DNA of 64,000 nt from Prevotella sp. E2-28 (GTDB lineage: Bacteria; Bacteroidota; Bacteroidia; Bacteroidales; Bacteroidaceae), in the NCBI RefSeq assembly GCF_022024055.1, contig NZ_CP091788.1, forward strand, positions 1,240,001-1,304,000. Direction: 5' to 3'. The notes below the pieces were generated by a model that was given only the letters and a program-made list of their open reading frames with translations, did not search any database and was not told where the DNA came from. Positions 1-8,442 of this stretch are shown here, piece by piece (position 1 is the first letter of the stretch; each line of letters begins with the position of its first letter). A program made the position numbers and the translations under genes.

Positions 1-1113
1 GGATGCCGTTTTACGGATGATTCTGTGATGACGCTGGCTGTGGCGAAATGGTTAATTGAGGACAAAGGCCATAGTGCGGCCCAACTTATAAAATGTATGC
101 AGGAGTTGGGAAGAAAACATCCTGATGCTGGCTATGGGGGACATTTCTATTCATGGCTATTTGCCAAGAATCCCCAGCCCTATAATAGTTGGGGCAATGG
201 GGCAGGAATGCGTGTGAGTCCTGTGGGATTGTATGCTAAAACGTTGGAAGATGCTTTGGAATTAGCAGAGATTACGGCATCTGTAAGCCATAACCATCCT
301 GAAGGGGTAAAAGGTGCACAGGCAATTGCCACGAGTGTATTCCTCTGTAAACAGGGTAAGTCAAAGCAGGAAATAAAGGAGTATGTTGAGCAAACGTTTG
401 GCTATAATCTACATCGTACTATTGCTGAGATTCGCCCAAGATATGGATTCGATGTTTCGTGTCAGGGCAGTGTTCCTGAGGCTATCATTGCGTTTTTGGA
501 GGGAAATTCGTTTGAGGAAGTCATTCGTCTGGCGATTTCTCTTGGCGGCGACTCTGACACCATTGGCTGTATGGCAGGAGCTATTGCTGCTTGTCGATAT
601 CCAATTCCTGAGGAGATTACAGAACGATGCGACAGCCTTTTGACTGAAGACTTACGAGATGTTAAGGATAAGTTTTGTGACTTCATCGACAAAAGGAGTC
701 CTTATGTTAAAAAGTTGACAAGGGAAAATTATAAAGAATGTATAGGTTTGGACATTATTGCTTTCTCATCTGCTGCTCCTGGTGCAATGGGGGATGCTGG
801 TGCAGTTGAAGTGGTAACGTCTAAGGGAGAGGTGTACTATGCTAATCCTTTTTATGAAGACATAGAAATGGAACAGGTATTTGAGGTTTGTCCACCATTA
901 TCCGAATGTCGATTTGGAGTCTTTGGCGGAGGCGTTATACCAGAAGGATGGAAAACTATATATCTTGGATTTGGCAATCATCTTGTCCTACATGAGTCTA
1001 TCAGTGAAGATTTTCGTAAAGAAGCAGAGCTGTCGGAAATCAAAGAATTAGGTGACCTCTATAACAAATGGATGGATGTCGTAAGGAGAATATTAGCTAA
1101 CAGAAATGCTTAA
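1..1113 (+). CDS. ADP-ribosylglycohydrolase (DraG/ARH family), 5' truncated by window
   Basis: Predicted to remove ADP-ribose from a modified protein, nucleic acid or small molecule, using two divalent metals. The frame is open from base 1 and the first residues GCRFTDDSVMTLAVAKW already contain the family FTDD(T/S) metal motif, so the true start lies upstream. The second metal motif GGDSDTIGCMAGAIA follows at about residue 180. Roughly the last 120 residues, after base 740, lie beyond the hydrolase fold and look like an added beta-rich domain that I do not recognise. The stop overlaps the next start by 8 bp, so the two genes are probably co-transcribed. Family assignment is firm; the substrate is unknown. 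Confidence 0.88.
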   Translation, partial: GCRFTDDSVMTLAVAKWLIEDKGHSAAQLIKCMQELGRKHPDAGYGGHFYSWLFAKNPQPYNSWGNGAGMRVSPVGLYAKTLEDALELAEITASVSHNHPEGVKGAQAIATSVFLCKQGKSKQEIKEYVEQTFGYNLHRTIAEIRPRYGFDVSCQGSVPEAIIAFLEGNSFEEVIRLAISLGGDSDTIGCMAGAIAACRYPIPEEITERCDSLLTEDLRDVKDKFCDFIDKRSPYVKKLTRENYKECIGLDIIAFSSAAPGAMGDAGAVEVVTSKGEVYYANPFYEDIEMEQVFEVCPPLSECRFGVFGGGVIPEGWKTIYLGFGNHLVLHESISEDFRKEAELSEIKELGDLYNKWMDVVRRILANRNA

Positions 1114-2281
1114 AGCTAAAACGATAAAGAGAATGGTAATCATATGTCTGATAGTTGCAATCCTTATAACAGTTAAGGTTATTTGGGTGGTAAGTGCGAC
1201 TATCGGACATGGCTCTTTAGAAGGAGAACGAAAAGAGATTGTCCATCGGGCGAACTATCTCACCTCAATGGTCTGCACTACTCCACAGGATTTACTCAAC
1301 GAAATGCCAAGTGGTATTGGTGAGCAGTTCCAAGGTGAGTGGGCTTTATACACATGCTCCATGACATCGGCAGCATTGGCAAATATTGCCATTCTTTATC
1401 CTCAGAATAAGGAACTATCCATCAAGTTCATTGGACAGATAATAGATATTGCAATGTCCGAAGAAATACGGGAATACGACAGGCTACGCTGGAGAGAAGA
1501 CCCGATGGATGGCATCTATGGTAATCTGAGCCACATCTCATATTATAGCCATTTAGCATGGATGATTAGCAGATACAAGCAAATTGGTGGTGATAATAAA
1601 TATGACGGACAATACCATACACTCTGTAGGTCAATGAATAGAAGAATTCTCGAAAGTCCCATAATGAATCTGCCAACATATCCAGGAGAATCCATCTACA
1701 TACCCGATATGTTGGTGGCTATAGTGGCATTGAATAATTATGCCAGCCAATATAATGGTGAGTATTCCTCAACTGTGAAGCTTTGGGTTGAAAGGGCAAA
1801 GAAAGATTGGATTGACAAAGAAACTGGACTGTTGGCATCGTTTCTTGTGCATAATGGGAATAGCGCAGAGATTGAGCCACCAGTGAAAGGCTCTTATTCT
1901 GCATTGAATTGTTACTATCTGTCATTGGTTGATCCAGATTTTGCTAAGGAACAATATGAATGCCTTAAAAAGAACTTTAGGCAGAGTTTTCCATTTGCAG
2001 GATTGAAAGAATACCATGACCATACATGCTTGTTCGGTATGGATATTGATGCAGGTCCGATTATTTTCAATATCAGCCCGTCTGGAACCGGGTTCGTCAT
2101 CGGGGCTGCAACAAGTCTTGAAGATATGGAGTTTAGGAACAAACTGTTGAAAACAGCAGAGATTTGCGGAAGTACAGTTACGTGTTTTGGCAAGAGCCAT
2201 TACTTATTAGCGAATGTTGCCTTAGTGGGTGAAGCTATAATCCTTGCCATGAGGACTTCTGCGCCACAAACTCGAATGTAA
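1106..2281 (+). CDS. Membrane-anchored predicted alpha/alpha-toroid protein, function unknown
   Basis: A 391-residue protein with one N-terminal membrane segment (about residues 9-30, IIC-LIVAILITV-like), no lipobox, and a long exported body of regularly spaced helices. Aromatic-rich stretches such as GEWALYTCSMTSAALANIA and IYGNLSHISYYSHLAW, and a late block around FGMDIDAGPIIF, resemble the six-hairpin/linalool dehydratase-isomerase-like toroid proteins. That resemblance is by pattern only, and I do not assign an activity. It overlaps the ADP-ribosylglycohydrolase upstream by 8 bp, implying translational coupling, and ends at a strong hairpin shared with the convergent mobile-element gene. 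Confidence 0.7.
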   Translation: MLKAKTIKRMVIICLIVAILITVKVIWVVSATIGHGSLEGERKEIVHRANYLTSMVCTTPQDLLNEMPSGIGEQFQGEWALYTCSMTSAALANIAILYPQNKELSIKFIGQIIDIAMSEEIREYDRLRWREDPMDGIYGNLSHISYYSHLAWMISRYKQIGGDNKYDGQYHTLCRSMNRRILESPIMNLPTYPGESIYIPDMLVAIVALNNYASQYNGEYSSTVKLWVERAKKDWIDKETGLLASFLVHNGNSAEIEPPVKGSYSALNCYYLSLVDPDFAKEQYECLKKNFRQSFPFAGLKEYHDHTCLFGMDIDAGPIIFNISPSGTGFVIGAATSLEDMEFRNKLLKTAEICGSTVTCFGKSHYLLANVALVGEAIILAMRTSAPQTRM

Positions 2282-2286
2282 TCTAA

Positions 2287-2317
2287 ACCCCAGCTCGTCG
2301 TTGTAACGAACTGGGGT
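2287..2317. terminator. Hairpin between convergent genes
   Basis: ACCCCAGCTCGT at 2287-2298 pairs with ACGAACTGGGGT at 2306-2317 with one C/A mismatch and a 7-nt loop. It lies between the stop of the 1106-2281 gene and the stop of the convergent gene at 2329, so it can serve as a bidirectional terminator. It may also mark the left edge of the mobile element. Confidence 0.6.
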
Positions 2318-2328
2318 AAAAGTACATT

Positions 2329-2964
2329 TTAGTAGACCTTGAATTGTAGATTGCCAGCAATCAGCAAGGCTATCGTCATGAATGTGACAAACAAGCAGAA
2401 TCCGAAGATGCCAAGAAGCCATACAAAAACTTTGGACGTACACCAGAAACCGCTATGAGACAAGACTCTGGACAAATCTTCGTTGAAATTTGTGAGCTGC
2501 TTCTGTGTTTCTGTGGCAAAGTTGCCTGCGGTTTCTTTCTCCCTATCCAGGAAATCATCAATCCTGAAGCGTAGTTCCTCAGACAACTCCTTACGGAAAT
2601 CCAACAAGAGCTTGTAATGATCATCAAAGATTGTGCCCACCTCTTTCATGGATTCCTCGGAGATATTGCTTGTAATCCCTATCCGAGTTACGTCATCAAC
2701 GAACTGCTTCGATTCCTTGATGATGTTCTCGTACTTGTTCAAGACATTACCAAAATCCTCGTTCGCTTTTTTGAAGCGGTGGTTGCCCTCGTCTATCAGA
2801 CTGACAGCATTCTTCATTACCAGCAGGTCTGCGGACAGCTCTTCAAGAAACTTGTCAAGGTTCGCTGTCCTATCCTGCAAATCTTTCTCCTTCTCGGCCT
2901 TCTGGTCGAGCTCGTTCATTTTGGCCTCCAGATCGAGGCAGGATTTTACAAATCTATTCTTCAT
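2329..2964 (-). CDS. Coiled-coil protein with C-terminal membrane segment, mobilization region
   Basis: A 211-residue protein made mostly of charged helices (heptad-like from about residue 5 to 165) followed by one hydrophobic segment near residues 178-203 (VWLLGIFGFCLFVTFMTIAL) and a very short tail. It would be a tail-anchored cytoplasmic coiled coil. It lies 18 bp downstream of the relaxase in the same direction and is probably translated from the mob transcript. Proteins of this kind are common after relaxases in Bacteroidales elements, perhaps bringing the relaxosome to the membrane, but the function is not established. Confidence 0.75.
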   Translation of the reverse strand: MKNRFVKSCLDLEAKMNELDQKAEKEKDLQDRTANLDKFLEELSADLLVMKNAVSLIDEGNHRFKKANEDFGNVLNKYENIIKESKQFVDDVTRIGITSNISEESMKEVGTIFDDHYKLLLDFRKELSEELRFRIDDFLDREKETAGNFATETQKQLTNFNEDLSRVLSHSGFWCTSKVFVWLLGIFGFCLFVTFMTIALLIAGNLQFKVY

Positions 2965-2982
2965 ATTTTTAACTTTATATAT

Positions 2983-4263
2983 TTACCAGTGAATACCACG
3001 CGAACGACGTATGTGCATGCCGAAGGCCTTCTGCGCACAGCGGTGAGCCCATGCAATATCGTCCTCGTCTTCTTTTCTTCCCCAGCTAGATTCGGGCGCA
3101 TTTCCTCCACCACCACAAGACTCCGAAATCTCCGTAGCTACATCTACATAGTTCGCAAACAGCAGCAGAGCCGTATGCTGGACATCGGTGAGGGTTGACC
3201 AGAGCACATCATCGGGCAGCGTCGTTTCTTTCATCAGTACATCGTCAGCCTTTTCAGGGATGTCAACAGCATAGTTCCTGCCGTTCCATTCTATGTCGTG
3301 GTGAACCATGACAGGTTGCTGCTTCAATGGCTCAGACATTGTGGGACGCAACGGCATCTGCTTGGGCGATGACTGTTGCTTCAGCTGCGTAACTTTTGCT
3401 GTAACAGGTGCGGCAGGACGGGTTATAGGTTGTGGCTTCTTCGGAACCATTGTCTGAGCATGAATGCTCTTGTCCTGATGCAGTTTCTCCCAAGTCGCTC
3501 TTAGCCTCGATGGAGTGAGACTTCGTTTGTGGCCCAATAGGGTGGACTTGTATGTGGAGTTTCCTTTTTTGAGGGAGTATCCACGAACCTTGCCGATACT
3601 GTCACGTATGACGTTGACCCCATAGCCCTTTGCTTTCAGCTTCGCCTCGTAGGTATTGAAGTCGAAAGAGTCCATTTCCTTCAATGCCTCGATACAGGCA
3701 TTGGTTATCTCGTCGAGGTTCCACTCTCGCTTGGCCATCGACTGAACCCACCCACGCTGCTCATTGATTTTGTTCGCAGCCATCGTGGCACGTTTGCCAA
3801 TCATGTATTCGTTGTTTACGTTGCCTTCCATATCAATACGGTTGGCATTGATGTGAAGGTGGAGTATTTGGCTCTTGCTGTCGTGGTGGAGTGACACGAC
3901 ATACTGGCTGTTGGCAAGGTGAGTATGCGGGTCATCGTCCTCCCTGTCCGGGCGTTTAAGACTAACGGCATCGAACTCGCGGATGAAGTCATCGGCGAGT
4001 TTCTGCCAGTTTGCCATCGTCCACCCTTCCGTCTCTTCCTTGGCTGGGGACAATTCAATTCGTATCGAGGTGTTCTTGATGCGGCGATGTCCCTGAAGCT
4101 TCTCCTTGAACTGAGCCTGATGCAGCATCATCCTCGACCAGATTGACGAGGTGGTGAGACCTTCAGGCAGGTGACCAACCTTCACAATCTCAGCCAGCTC
4201 CTTGTCGGCTGAGTATCTGACGGCATTACTGCCGTGTGTGATATTATTTGCTTTAGCTATCAT
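2983..4263 (-). CDS. mobB: Relaxase/mobilization nuclease (MobB type)
   Basis: Nicks oriT and carries the transferred strand during conjugative mobilization. The 426-residue protein has the relaxase N-terminal domain (residues about 1-250): an early tyrosine context AVRYSAD near residue 17 and the three-histidine type metal motif QILHLHINANRID near residue 138. The C-terminal third is Pro/Gln/Lys-rich and probably disordered. Its start lies 13 bp after the stop of the MobC-like gene, so the two form an operon. It matches the relaxase family (Pfam 03432) of Bacteroides mobilizable elements. Confidence 0.9.
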   Translation of the reverse strand: MIAKANNITHGSNAVRYSADKELAEIVKVGHLPEGLTTSSIWSRMMLHQAQFKEKLQGHRRIKNTSIRIELSPAKEETEGWTMANWQKLADDFIREFDAVSLKRPDREDDDPHTHLANSQYVVSLHHDSKSQILHLHINANRIDMEGNVNNEYMIGKRATMAANKINEQRGWVQSMAKREWNLDEITNACIEALKEMDSFDFNTYEAKLKAKGYGVNVIRDSIGKVRGYSLKKGNSTYKSTLLGHKRSLTPSRLRATWEKLHQDKSIHAQTMVPKKPQPITRPAAPVTAKVTQLKQQSSPKQMPLRPTMSEPLKQQPVMVHHDIEWNGRNYAVDIPEKADDVLMKETTLPDDVLWSTLTDVQHTALLLFANYVDVATEISESCGGGGNAPESSWGRKEDEDDIAWAHRCAQKAFGMHIRRSRGIHW

Positions 4264-4276
4264 GGCTGTGTAAGTT

Positions 4277-4648
4277 TTAGTCCTTCATCTGCTCAAGAAT
4301 GGTGTCCCATTGCACAATGATGTTGTTGATGGCCAGAATCCACTCGCGCATGAAATCAGGGTCGTTGAAGTAGTTCCTGATCTGCTCCTGCGTCTTACCT
4401 TTCAAGGCACTGCGGATATGGACCAAGTCACCACGAGCATCAGAGAGGCTCTTATAAGCCTCAATCTCACGTTCTGTCAGGTGCAGCTTCGGCTCATTAC
4501 CGATAAAGCGCTTACGGCTATACTCACTTACAGACAAGCCACAGGCTTCTGCATTCTTCAGCCCGATGGCGTATTCTTCATCGTTGACTCGGAAGTCAAC
4601 GTGGCGGTCGCGATTGGCGACCTTTTCAATCTTGTTATTCTGTTTCAT
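4277..4648 (-). CDS. MobC-like relaxosome accessory protein
   Basis: A 123-residue protein with a ribbon-helix-helix-like N-terminus (VDFRVNDEEYAIGLKNAEACGLSVSEYSR pattern at about residues 17-45) and a helical C-terminal half, as in plasmid mobilization proteins that bind oriT beside the relaxase. It directly precedes the relaxase and follows the repeat-rich 4649-4857 stretch, as expected for an oriT-binding protein. The family call rests on pattern and position. Confidence 0.78.
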   Translation of the reverse strand: MKQNNKIEKVANRDRHVDFRVNDEEYAIGLKNAEACGLSVSEYSRKRFIGNEPKLHLTEREIEAYKSLSDARGDLVHIRSALKGKTQEQIRNYFNDPDFMREWILAINNIIVQWDTILEQMKD

Positions 4649-4731
4649 ATTTCAACATTTACGTTCAATCATCTTTTCAATCAGTGGTCAGCCCAATGCG
4701 AGCTTGCGAGCGTTCAAGAATCCAAACGGAA

Positions 4732-4806
4732 GTACAAAAGGGTGCGCCCTTTTTGTACGACATTGGAACTTCTTGCAATATGGAACGTTTCGTTGTGTAC
4801 GACATT
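4732..4806. other. Candidate oriT: inverted repeat plus direct repeats
   Basis: The 209-bp gap upstream of the mob genes holds an inverted repeat, GTACAAAAGGG (4732-4742) against CCCTTTTTGTAC (4747-4758) with loop TGCG. It also holds a direct repeat TGTACGACATT at 4754-4764 and 4796-4806, one of which overlaps the right arm. A hairpin with iterated sites just upstream of MobC and relaxase genes is the usual oriT layout. The nic site cannot be read from sequence alone. Confidence 0.5.
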
Positions 4807-4857
4807 CCACAATACTTCCGGCACTGTGCCTGCTACGCATAAACTGACGGTTTCGTC

Positions 4858-5574
4858 TTACTTGGGGGTCTCGTTTAGTTCGTCTATCACCTTGTCACTA
4901 ATAGTGTGGTATTGCGGAACAGGAGGCAGTCGGTCATCAGACTGGTCAGTTCCGTTGCTTGTTGGCTCTTGCGTCTTCATGGACGTTTGCCCTTGATGTG
5001 AAGGCTGCTGGGACATAGAGTGCGGAGTCACAGGTTGCTGTTGGTTGGGGATATTCCCATCTTGCACATCAGTGTGCAACAGTCCTGACGGTGTGGGTTT
5101 CTCTGCCGTATTGTCTGCATTGCCATTAGTATTAGCATGTGCATTGATTGGTGAGGAATTTCCCTCTTGGAAACGATCCTTCATCGGAACATAGTAGGGA
5201 TTGACAATCGTCTGCCCGTTGATATACCAGGCAGAGACGCACAGCAGTGTATGAATACTGGTGCGGTTGTTCTGCGTAGTTGAGATAATCCCCAACTCGT
5301 TCATTGTGTCGAGAACTCTGGAAACGGTCTTGCGGTCACACTTCCACAGACGGGATAGTTCAACCTCAGACATGACAAGTTGGCCAACATTGAGGTTAGC
5401 GGAAAAGCCCTTCTTCTCATAGGTGCGGTTCTCAGTTGATGCCAATTCAACGAGTGACATCAGGGCTTTCATGCGGTCGATGCCGTACTTGCTTGTTGCA
5501 AGGAATCTCGCCTGACTCTCAGACAGGACGAGACAATAGAAAGTTTCTGTTTTCATGTTTATGTTATTTTCCAT
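4858..5574 (-). CDS. Winged-helix DNA-binding protein of the mobilizable element
   Basis: A 238-residue protein with a winged-helix region at about residues 20-105 (MSEVELSRLWKCDRKTVSRVLDTMNELGI, cited by position 69-97, is a typical helix-turn-helix), followed by a 110-residue low-complexity Pro/Gln/Ser/Asn tail. It lies 4 bp after the excisionase-like gene, in the same direction. Such proteins in Bacteroidales elements act in replication initiation or control of excision and mobilization; which applies here is unknown. Confidence 0.75.
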   Translation of the reverse strand: MENNINMKTETFYCLVLSESQARFLATSKYGIDRMKALMSLVELASTENRTYEKKGFSANLNVGQLVMSEVELSRLWKCDRKTVSRVLDTMNELGIISTTQNNRTSIHTLLCVSAWYINGQTIVNPYYVPMKDRFQEGNSSPINAHANTNGNADNTAEKPTPSGLLHTDVQDGNIPNQQQPVTPHSMSQQPSHQGQTSMKTQEPTSNGTDQSDDRLPPVPQYHTISDKVIDELNETPK

Positions 5575-5578
5575 TTAC

Positions 5579-5932
5579 TCAGCTATGTTTTGAATACTTA
5601 CTCTGCTGTTCACCTGAACAGGATACTGGTTCCTGTACTTTGTCCTCATCGTACATGACAGACATTACGCGGTTCTTCCTTATCCATTCCAAAATGTCAG
5701 CTTTCTCGAAGTAGATCATCTTGCCGTTTGGCCGATAGAAAGGGATGCTCCTGTCGGATGTCATTTTGTAGAGTGAACTGCGGGCTATGTCCATGAAGTT
5801 GGCTGCCTCTTCCACTGATAATACTTCCTTGGCATTGTCAAGGATATCCTCCACAGCGTCTATGCGTTTCTGGAGTTCTTCAATCTGCCTTTGAAGGCGG
5901 TTGTCCTTTCGGACCTTTTTTTGTTGTACCAT
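5579..5932 (-). CDS. Excisionase-like HTH_17 protein
   Basis: A 117-residue protein with an N-terminal coiled coil (residues 8-40) and a MerR/excisionase-type helix-turn-helix at about residues 42-90: LSVEEAANFMDIARSSLYK, then the beta wing containing IPFYRPNGKMIYF. Proteins of this shape (HTH_17, xis/rteC-region type) bind element DNA and control excision in Bacteroides CTns and NBU-like elements. It is the first gene of the leftward mobilization operon. Confidence 0.8.
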   Translation of the reverse strand: MVQQKKVRKDNRLQRQIEELQKRIDAVEDILDNAKEVLSVEEAANFMDIARSSLYKMTSDRSIPFYRPNGKMIYFEKADILEWIRKNRVMSVMYDEDKVQEPVSCSGEQQSKYSKHS

Positions 5933-6415
5933 AATATGTCTAATTTAGTTTATAATTTCTTTTGTGGCTGTCGGATGGCTACAGCCAACCTTATTTCGAT
6001 TTGTTACAAATCGGAAAACCGGGCACAAAGGTATATCAAAGCTTTTAGATAGGGGGGCTGTGATAATTTTAATTTGTTTTTTAACATTATCCAAAACGTT
6101 ACGAGGACAAAATGAACTTGTGGGCATTGGCAGTGGTGTCTTCATCCAAAGAATCCACTTTCCATTACCATCAATCATAGTTATCATCTGACTATTCCAT
6201 GCTTCAAAATCAAAGACCATATGTAAAATAGTACCAACCACATTATTATATATAAGGACACCTGCTGACATCAGGTTGAGGATGCAGTCTTTAATCTTGT
6301 CGGAGGCTCCACAAACGTTAAATTTTAAAATATAATTTTCTCATACGGCCAGTCTCGTCCAGATGTGTTACCTTTGCCGCCAAATTAATAAATCAATACA
6401 AAAATTATACAGACA
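5933..6415. promoter_or_regulatory. Intergenic control region between divergent HTH genes
   Basis: This 483-bp stretch separates the leftward and rightward element genes. It holds two hairpins: GGATGGCT/AGCCAACC (5973-5990, one mismatch) and a perfect 8-bp palindrome CGATTTGT-T-ACAAATCG (5997-6013). A TACCTTTG -7 box sits at 6369-6376, about 40 nt before the 6416 gene. A 108-codon leftward frame across 5945-6271 has no recognisable features and I do not count it as a gene. Confidence 0.5.
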
Positions 6416-6754
6416 ATGGAAGTTATATCAATTGAACGCAGCACCTACGAGGAGCTGCTGACAAGCTTCAACAGCTTCGTCGCACAGATGAAGGGGATGG
6501 CCAGCAGAGGCAACGACAAAAAGTTGGACGATTGGCTTGACAATCAGGACGTGTGCCAGATACTGAACATCAGTCCGAGAACATTACAGACGCTCCGTGA
6601 CAACGGGACCTTGGCCTTCTCCCAAATCAACCACAAGGTTTACTACAAGCCGGAGGACGTGAAGAAGATTCTCACCGTAGTAGAGGACAGGAAGAAATCT
6701 CAGTGTATGAACTTAAAGCGCAGTGCCTATGAACGAACTGATCATGCCGCATAA
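6416..6754 (+). CDS. HTH_17 DNA-binding protein
   Basis: A 112-residue protein with an N-terminal helix and a MerR/excisionase-type HTH at about residues 44-85 (NQDVCQILNISPRTLQTLRD, then a wing with KVYYKPEDVKKIL). Paired small proteins of this kind lie beside the integrase genes in many Bacteroidales islands and are thought to act as recombination directionality or regulatory factors. It is the first gene of the rightward unit and overlaps the next gene by about 26 bp. Confidence 0.8.
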   Translation: MEVISIERSTYEELLTSFNSFVAQMKGMASRGNDKKLDDWLDNQDVCQILNISPRTLQTLRDNGTLAFSQINHKVYYKPEDVKKILTVVEDRKKSQCMNLKRSAYERTDHAA

Positions 6755-7034
6755 TGTGGGAGTGAAGAATGTGATGGAAAGCATGAAAGAGTTGCTTGCA
6801 CTTTACAAGAACGTTACTGGCAATTGTCGTCCAATGCTTGACGGAGAGCGTTACCTCACAGACAAGGAGGTGTCTGAAATCCTGAAGGTCAGCCGACGGA
6901 CACTACAAGAGTATCGTAATGAGGGAATTTTGCCATACATCCCTCTTGGCGGAAAAATCCTCTACCGCGAGAGCGACCTGGAAGAACTTTTGGAGAGGCA
7001 CTATCACCCTGCTTATCGCACGATGGATAAGTAG
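6729..7034 (+). CDS. HTH_17 DNA-binding protein, second copy
   Basis: About 101 residues from the ATG at 6729; a GTG at 6723 is also in frame. It has the same architecture as its neighbour: a helix, then HTH (LTDKEVSEILKVSRRTLQEY, about residues 44-63) and a wing with GGKILYRESDLEELL. It overlaps the previous gene in another frame, so translation is probably coupled. The pair looks like an old duplication. A strong terminator follows at 7062-7113. Confidence 0.78.
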   Translation: MNELIMPHNVGVKNVMESMKELLALYKNVTGNCRPMLDGERYLTDKEVSEILKVSRRTLQEYRNEGILPYIPLGGKILYRESDLEELLERHYHPAYRTMDK

Positions 7035-7061
7035 TGATTTCTTTCCAAGGTTGAATTAATG

Positions 7062-7113
7062 CAGAAAGACGGGAGCCTGAGACCATTTAGTACTTCCGTC
7101 TTTCTGTTTTATT
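7062..7113 (+). terminator. Rho-independent terminator after HTH pair
   Basis: CAGAAAGACGG (7062-7072) and CCGTCTTTCTG (7096-7106) form a perfect 11-bp stem around a 23-nt loop, followed by TTTTATT. It separates the rightward HTH genes from the convergent integrase gene ending at 7133. Confidence 0.75.
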
Positions 7114-7132
7114 GGAATGACACTGGCCGTAA

Positions 7133-8431
7133 TCAAGATTTATCTGCAATATTATAAGGTGTTTCTATGAATCTCTTTTCGGAGTCTTCAAAACATTCGT
7201 CAAGACTGTCTGCTAACTTCTGCATATCCTCACGCTGTTTTTGCATGGTGATTTCTGCGTATATCTGAGTTGTCTCAATATGGGTATGTCCCAACATCTT
7301 GCTAATGCTCTCTATAGGAACATTATTGCTCAGACAAACTTGGGTAGCAAAAGTATGGCGGGCATCGTAGTATCGCAAATGCTGGTTGAAGTTACCTTGT
7401 TTCTCAATCATCTTGAGTGTCTTACAAATGCAGGTTGTCGTCGGAACAAAGAACACGTGCCCGTCCTTGCCTTCGCCCTTGTATTTCTCAATGATACGCC
7501 GTGGAATGTCAAGCAGAGGAATGACACAATCCGTATCAGTCTTTTGACGGGCGATGTGAATCCATTGGCTTCCGTCTTTGTTCGTCTTGATGTCACTCTC
7601 TTTGAGATTGGCGAGGTCAGCCCTGCCAATGCCGGTGAAGCAGCTGAACACAAAAAGGTCTCTTGTATGGCAGAGACGGTAGGTGTTCAGTTCAAGTGCC
7701 ATCATCTTATGAAGGTTCTCCATCGTCAGATAGTGGTGGTTGGATTTCACTTTGTGGTATTTGAATCCTGCAAACGGGTCTCTGCGAATAATCTTTTTCT
7801 TGATTGCCTGACGTACTATCAGATGCAGCCTTGCAATAAAACCATTGACTGTACTTGGCACCATGCGCAGTGTCGTTGACAGATAGAAATCGAAATCTAC
7901 CATGAACTGATAATCCAGTTCTTTGACGGAGATGTCATCCCTATCGTATTTGATGACAATAAAGTCGCGGAGGATGGGGAGTGTACGTTTAAACTTCTGA
8001 AATGAGGCAGTACATCGGTCTATCCCTATGCGTTTCTTATATTCGTCATTGTAGTCTGCCAAGAGTTCGAGCAGACCGTCTTTCTGTGAGTCCGTATCAA
8101 GGATGGCATTCTTTATGACTTCAGCAGAAACATAACCAATACCCGCAAGATTCCGCTTATATGCCTCTTCCCCCTTTGCCATTAGGTCGTCGAGTTGCGT
8201 ATTCAAACGCTTGATGTCCATCTTCTCCTCTGGTGTTAGGACTTCCAGTATTTTCCCAGAAGCGAAAGCTCTGCCTGTAGAGGGATTCCAAAGACATGGG
8301 TCAATCTCATAGCTCGTTGAATACTGGCACGCCTTTCCGTCGATGGTGATTCTGCCCATAATCGGACAATTGCCGTTCTTTTTCATCTTCTGACGGTTGA
8401 TGTAAAAAAGTTGCTTGAATGTACTACGCAT
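7133..8431 (-). CDS. Tyrosine recombinase/integrase (second of tandem pair)
   Basis: Site-specific recombinase for integration or excision. It has 432 residues: an N-terminal arm-binding domain (about 1-100, with the Bacteroidetes MGRITIDGK start), a SAM-like core-binding domain (about 110-215) and a catalytic domain. Visible catalytic parts are RYYDARHTFAT (His-x-x-Arg), LGHTHIETTQIYA (His and the Tyr nucleophile) near residues 350-395, and the beta-strand Lys in ARQKTDTD. The Arg I box reads TGIGRADL, so the Arg is shifted by one residue from the classical TGxR position. It starts 11 bp downstream of the other recombinase, implying one transcript. Confidence 0.92.
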   Translation of the reverse strand: MRSTFKQLFYINRQKMKKNGNCPIMGRITIDGKACQYSTSYEIDPCLWNPSTGRAFASGKILEVLTPEEKMDIKRLNTQLDDLMAKGEEAYKRNLAGIGYVSAEVIKNAILDTDSQKDGLLELLADYNDEYKKRIGIDRCTASFQKFKRTLPILRDFIVIKYDRDDISVKELDYQFMVDFDFYLSTTLRMVPSTVNGFIARLHLIVRQAIKKKIIRRDPFAGFKYHKVKSNHHYLTMENLHKMMALELNTYRLCHTRDLFVFSCFTGIGRADLANLKESDIKTNKDGSQWIHIARQKTDTDCVIPLLDIPRRIIEKYKGEGKDGHVFFVPTTTCICKTLKMIEKQGNFNQHLRYYDARHTFATQVCLSNNVPIESISKMLGHTHIETTQIYAEITMQKQREDMQKLADSLDECFEDSEKRFIETPYNIADKS

Positions 8432-8442
8432 ATTCTATCCTC

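Noticed and set aside
2617..3198. 193-codon plus-strand frame
   Set aside because: It crosses from the coiled-coil gene into the relaxase gene on the opposite strand and has no start context or domain.
5945..6271. 108-codon minus-strand frame between divergent HTH genes
   Set aside because: It covers two palindromes and the leader of the excisionase-like gene, has no recognisable domain, and its composition looks non-coding.
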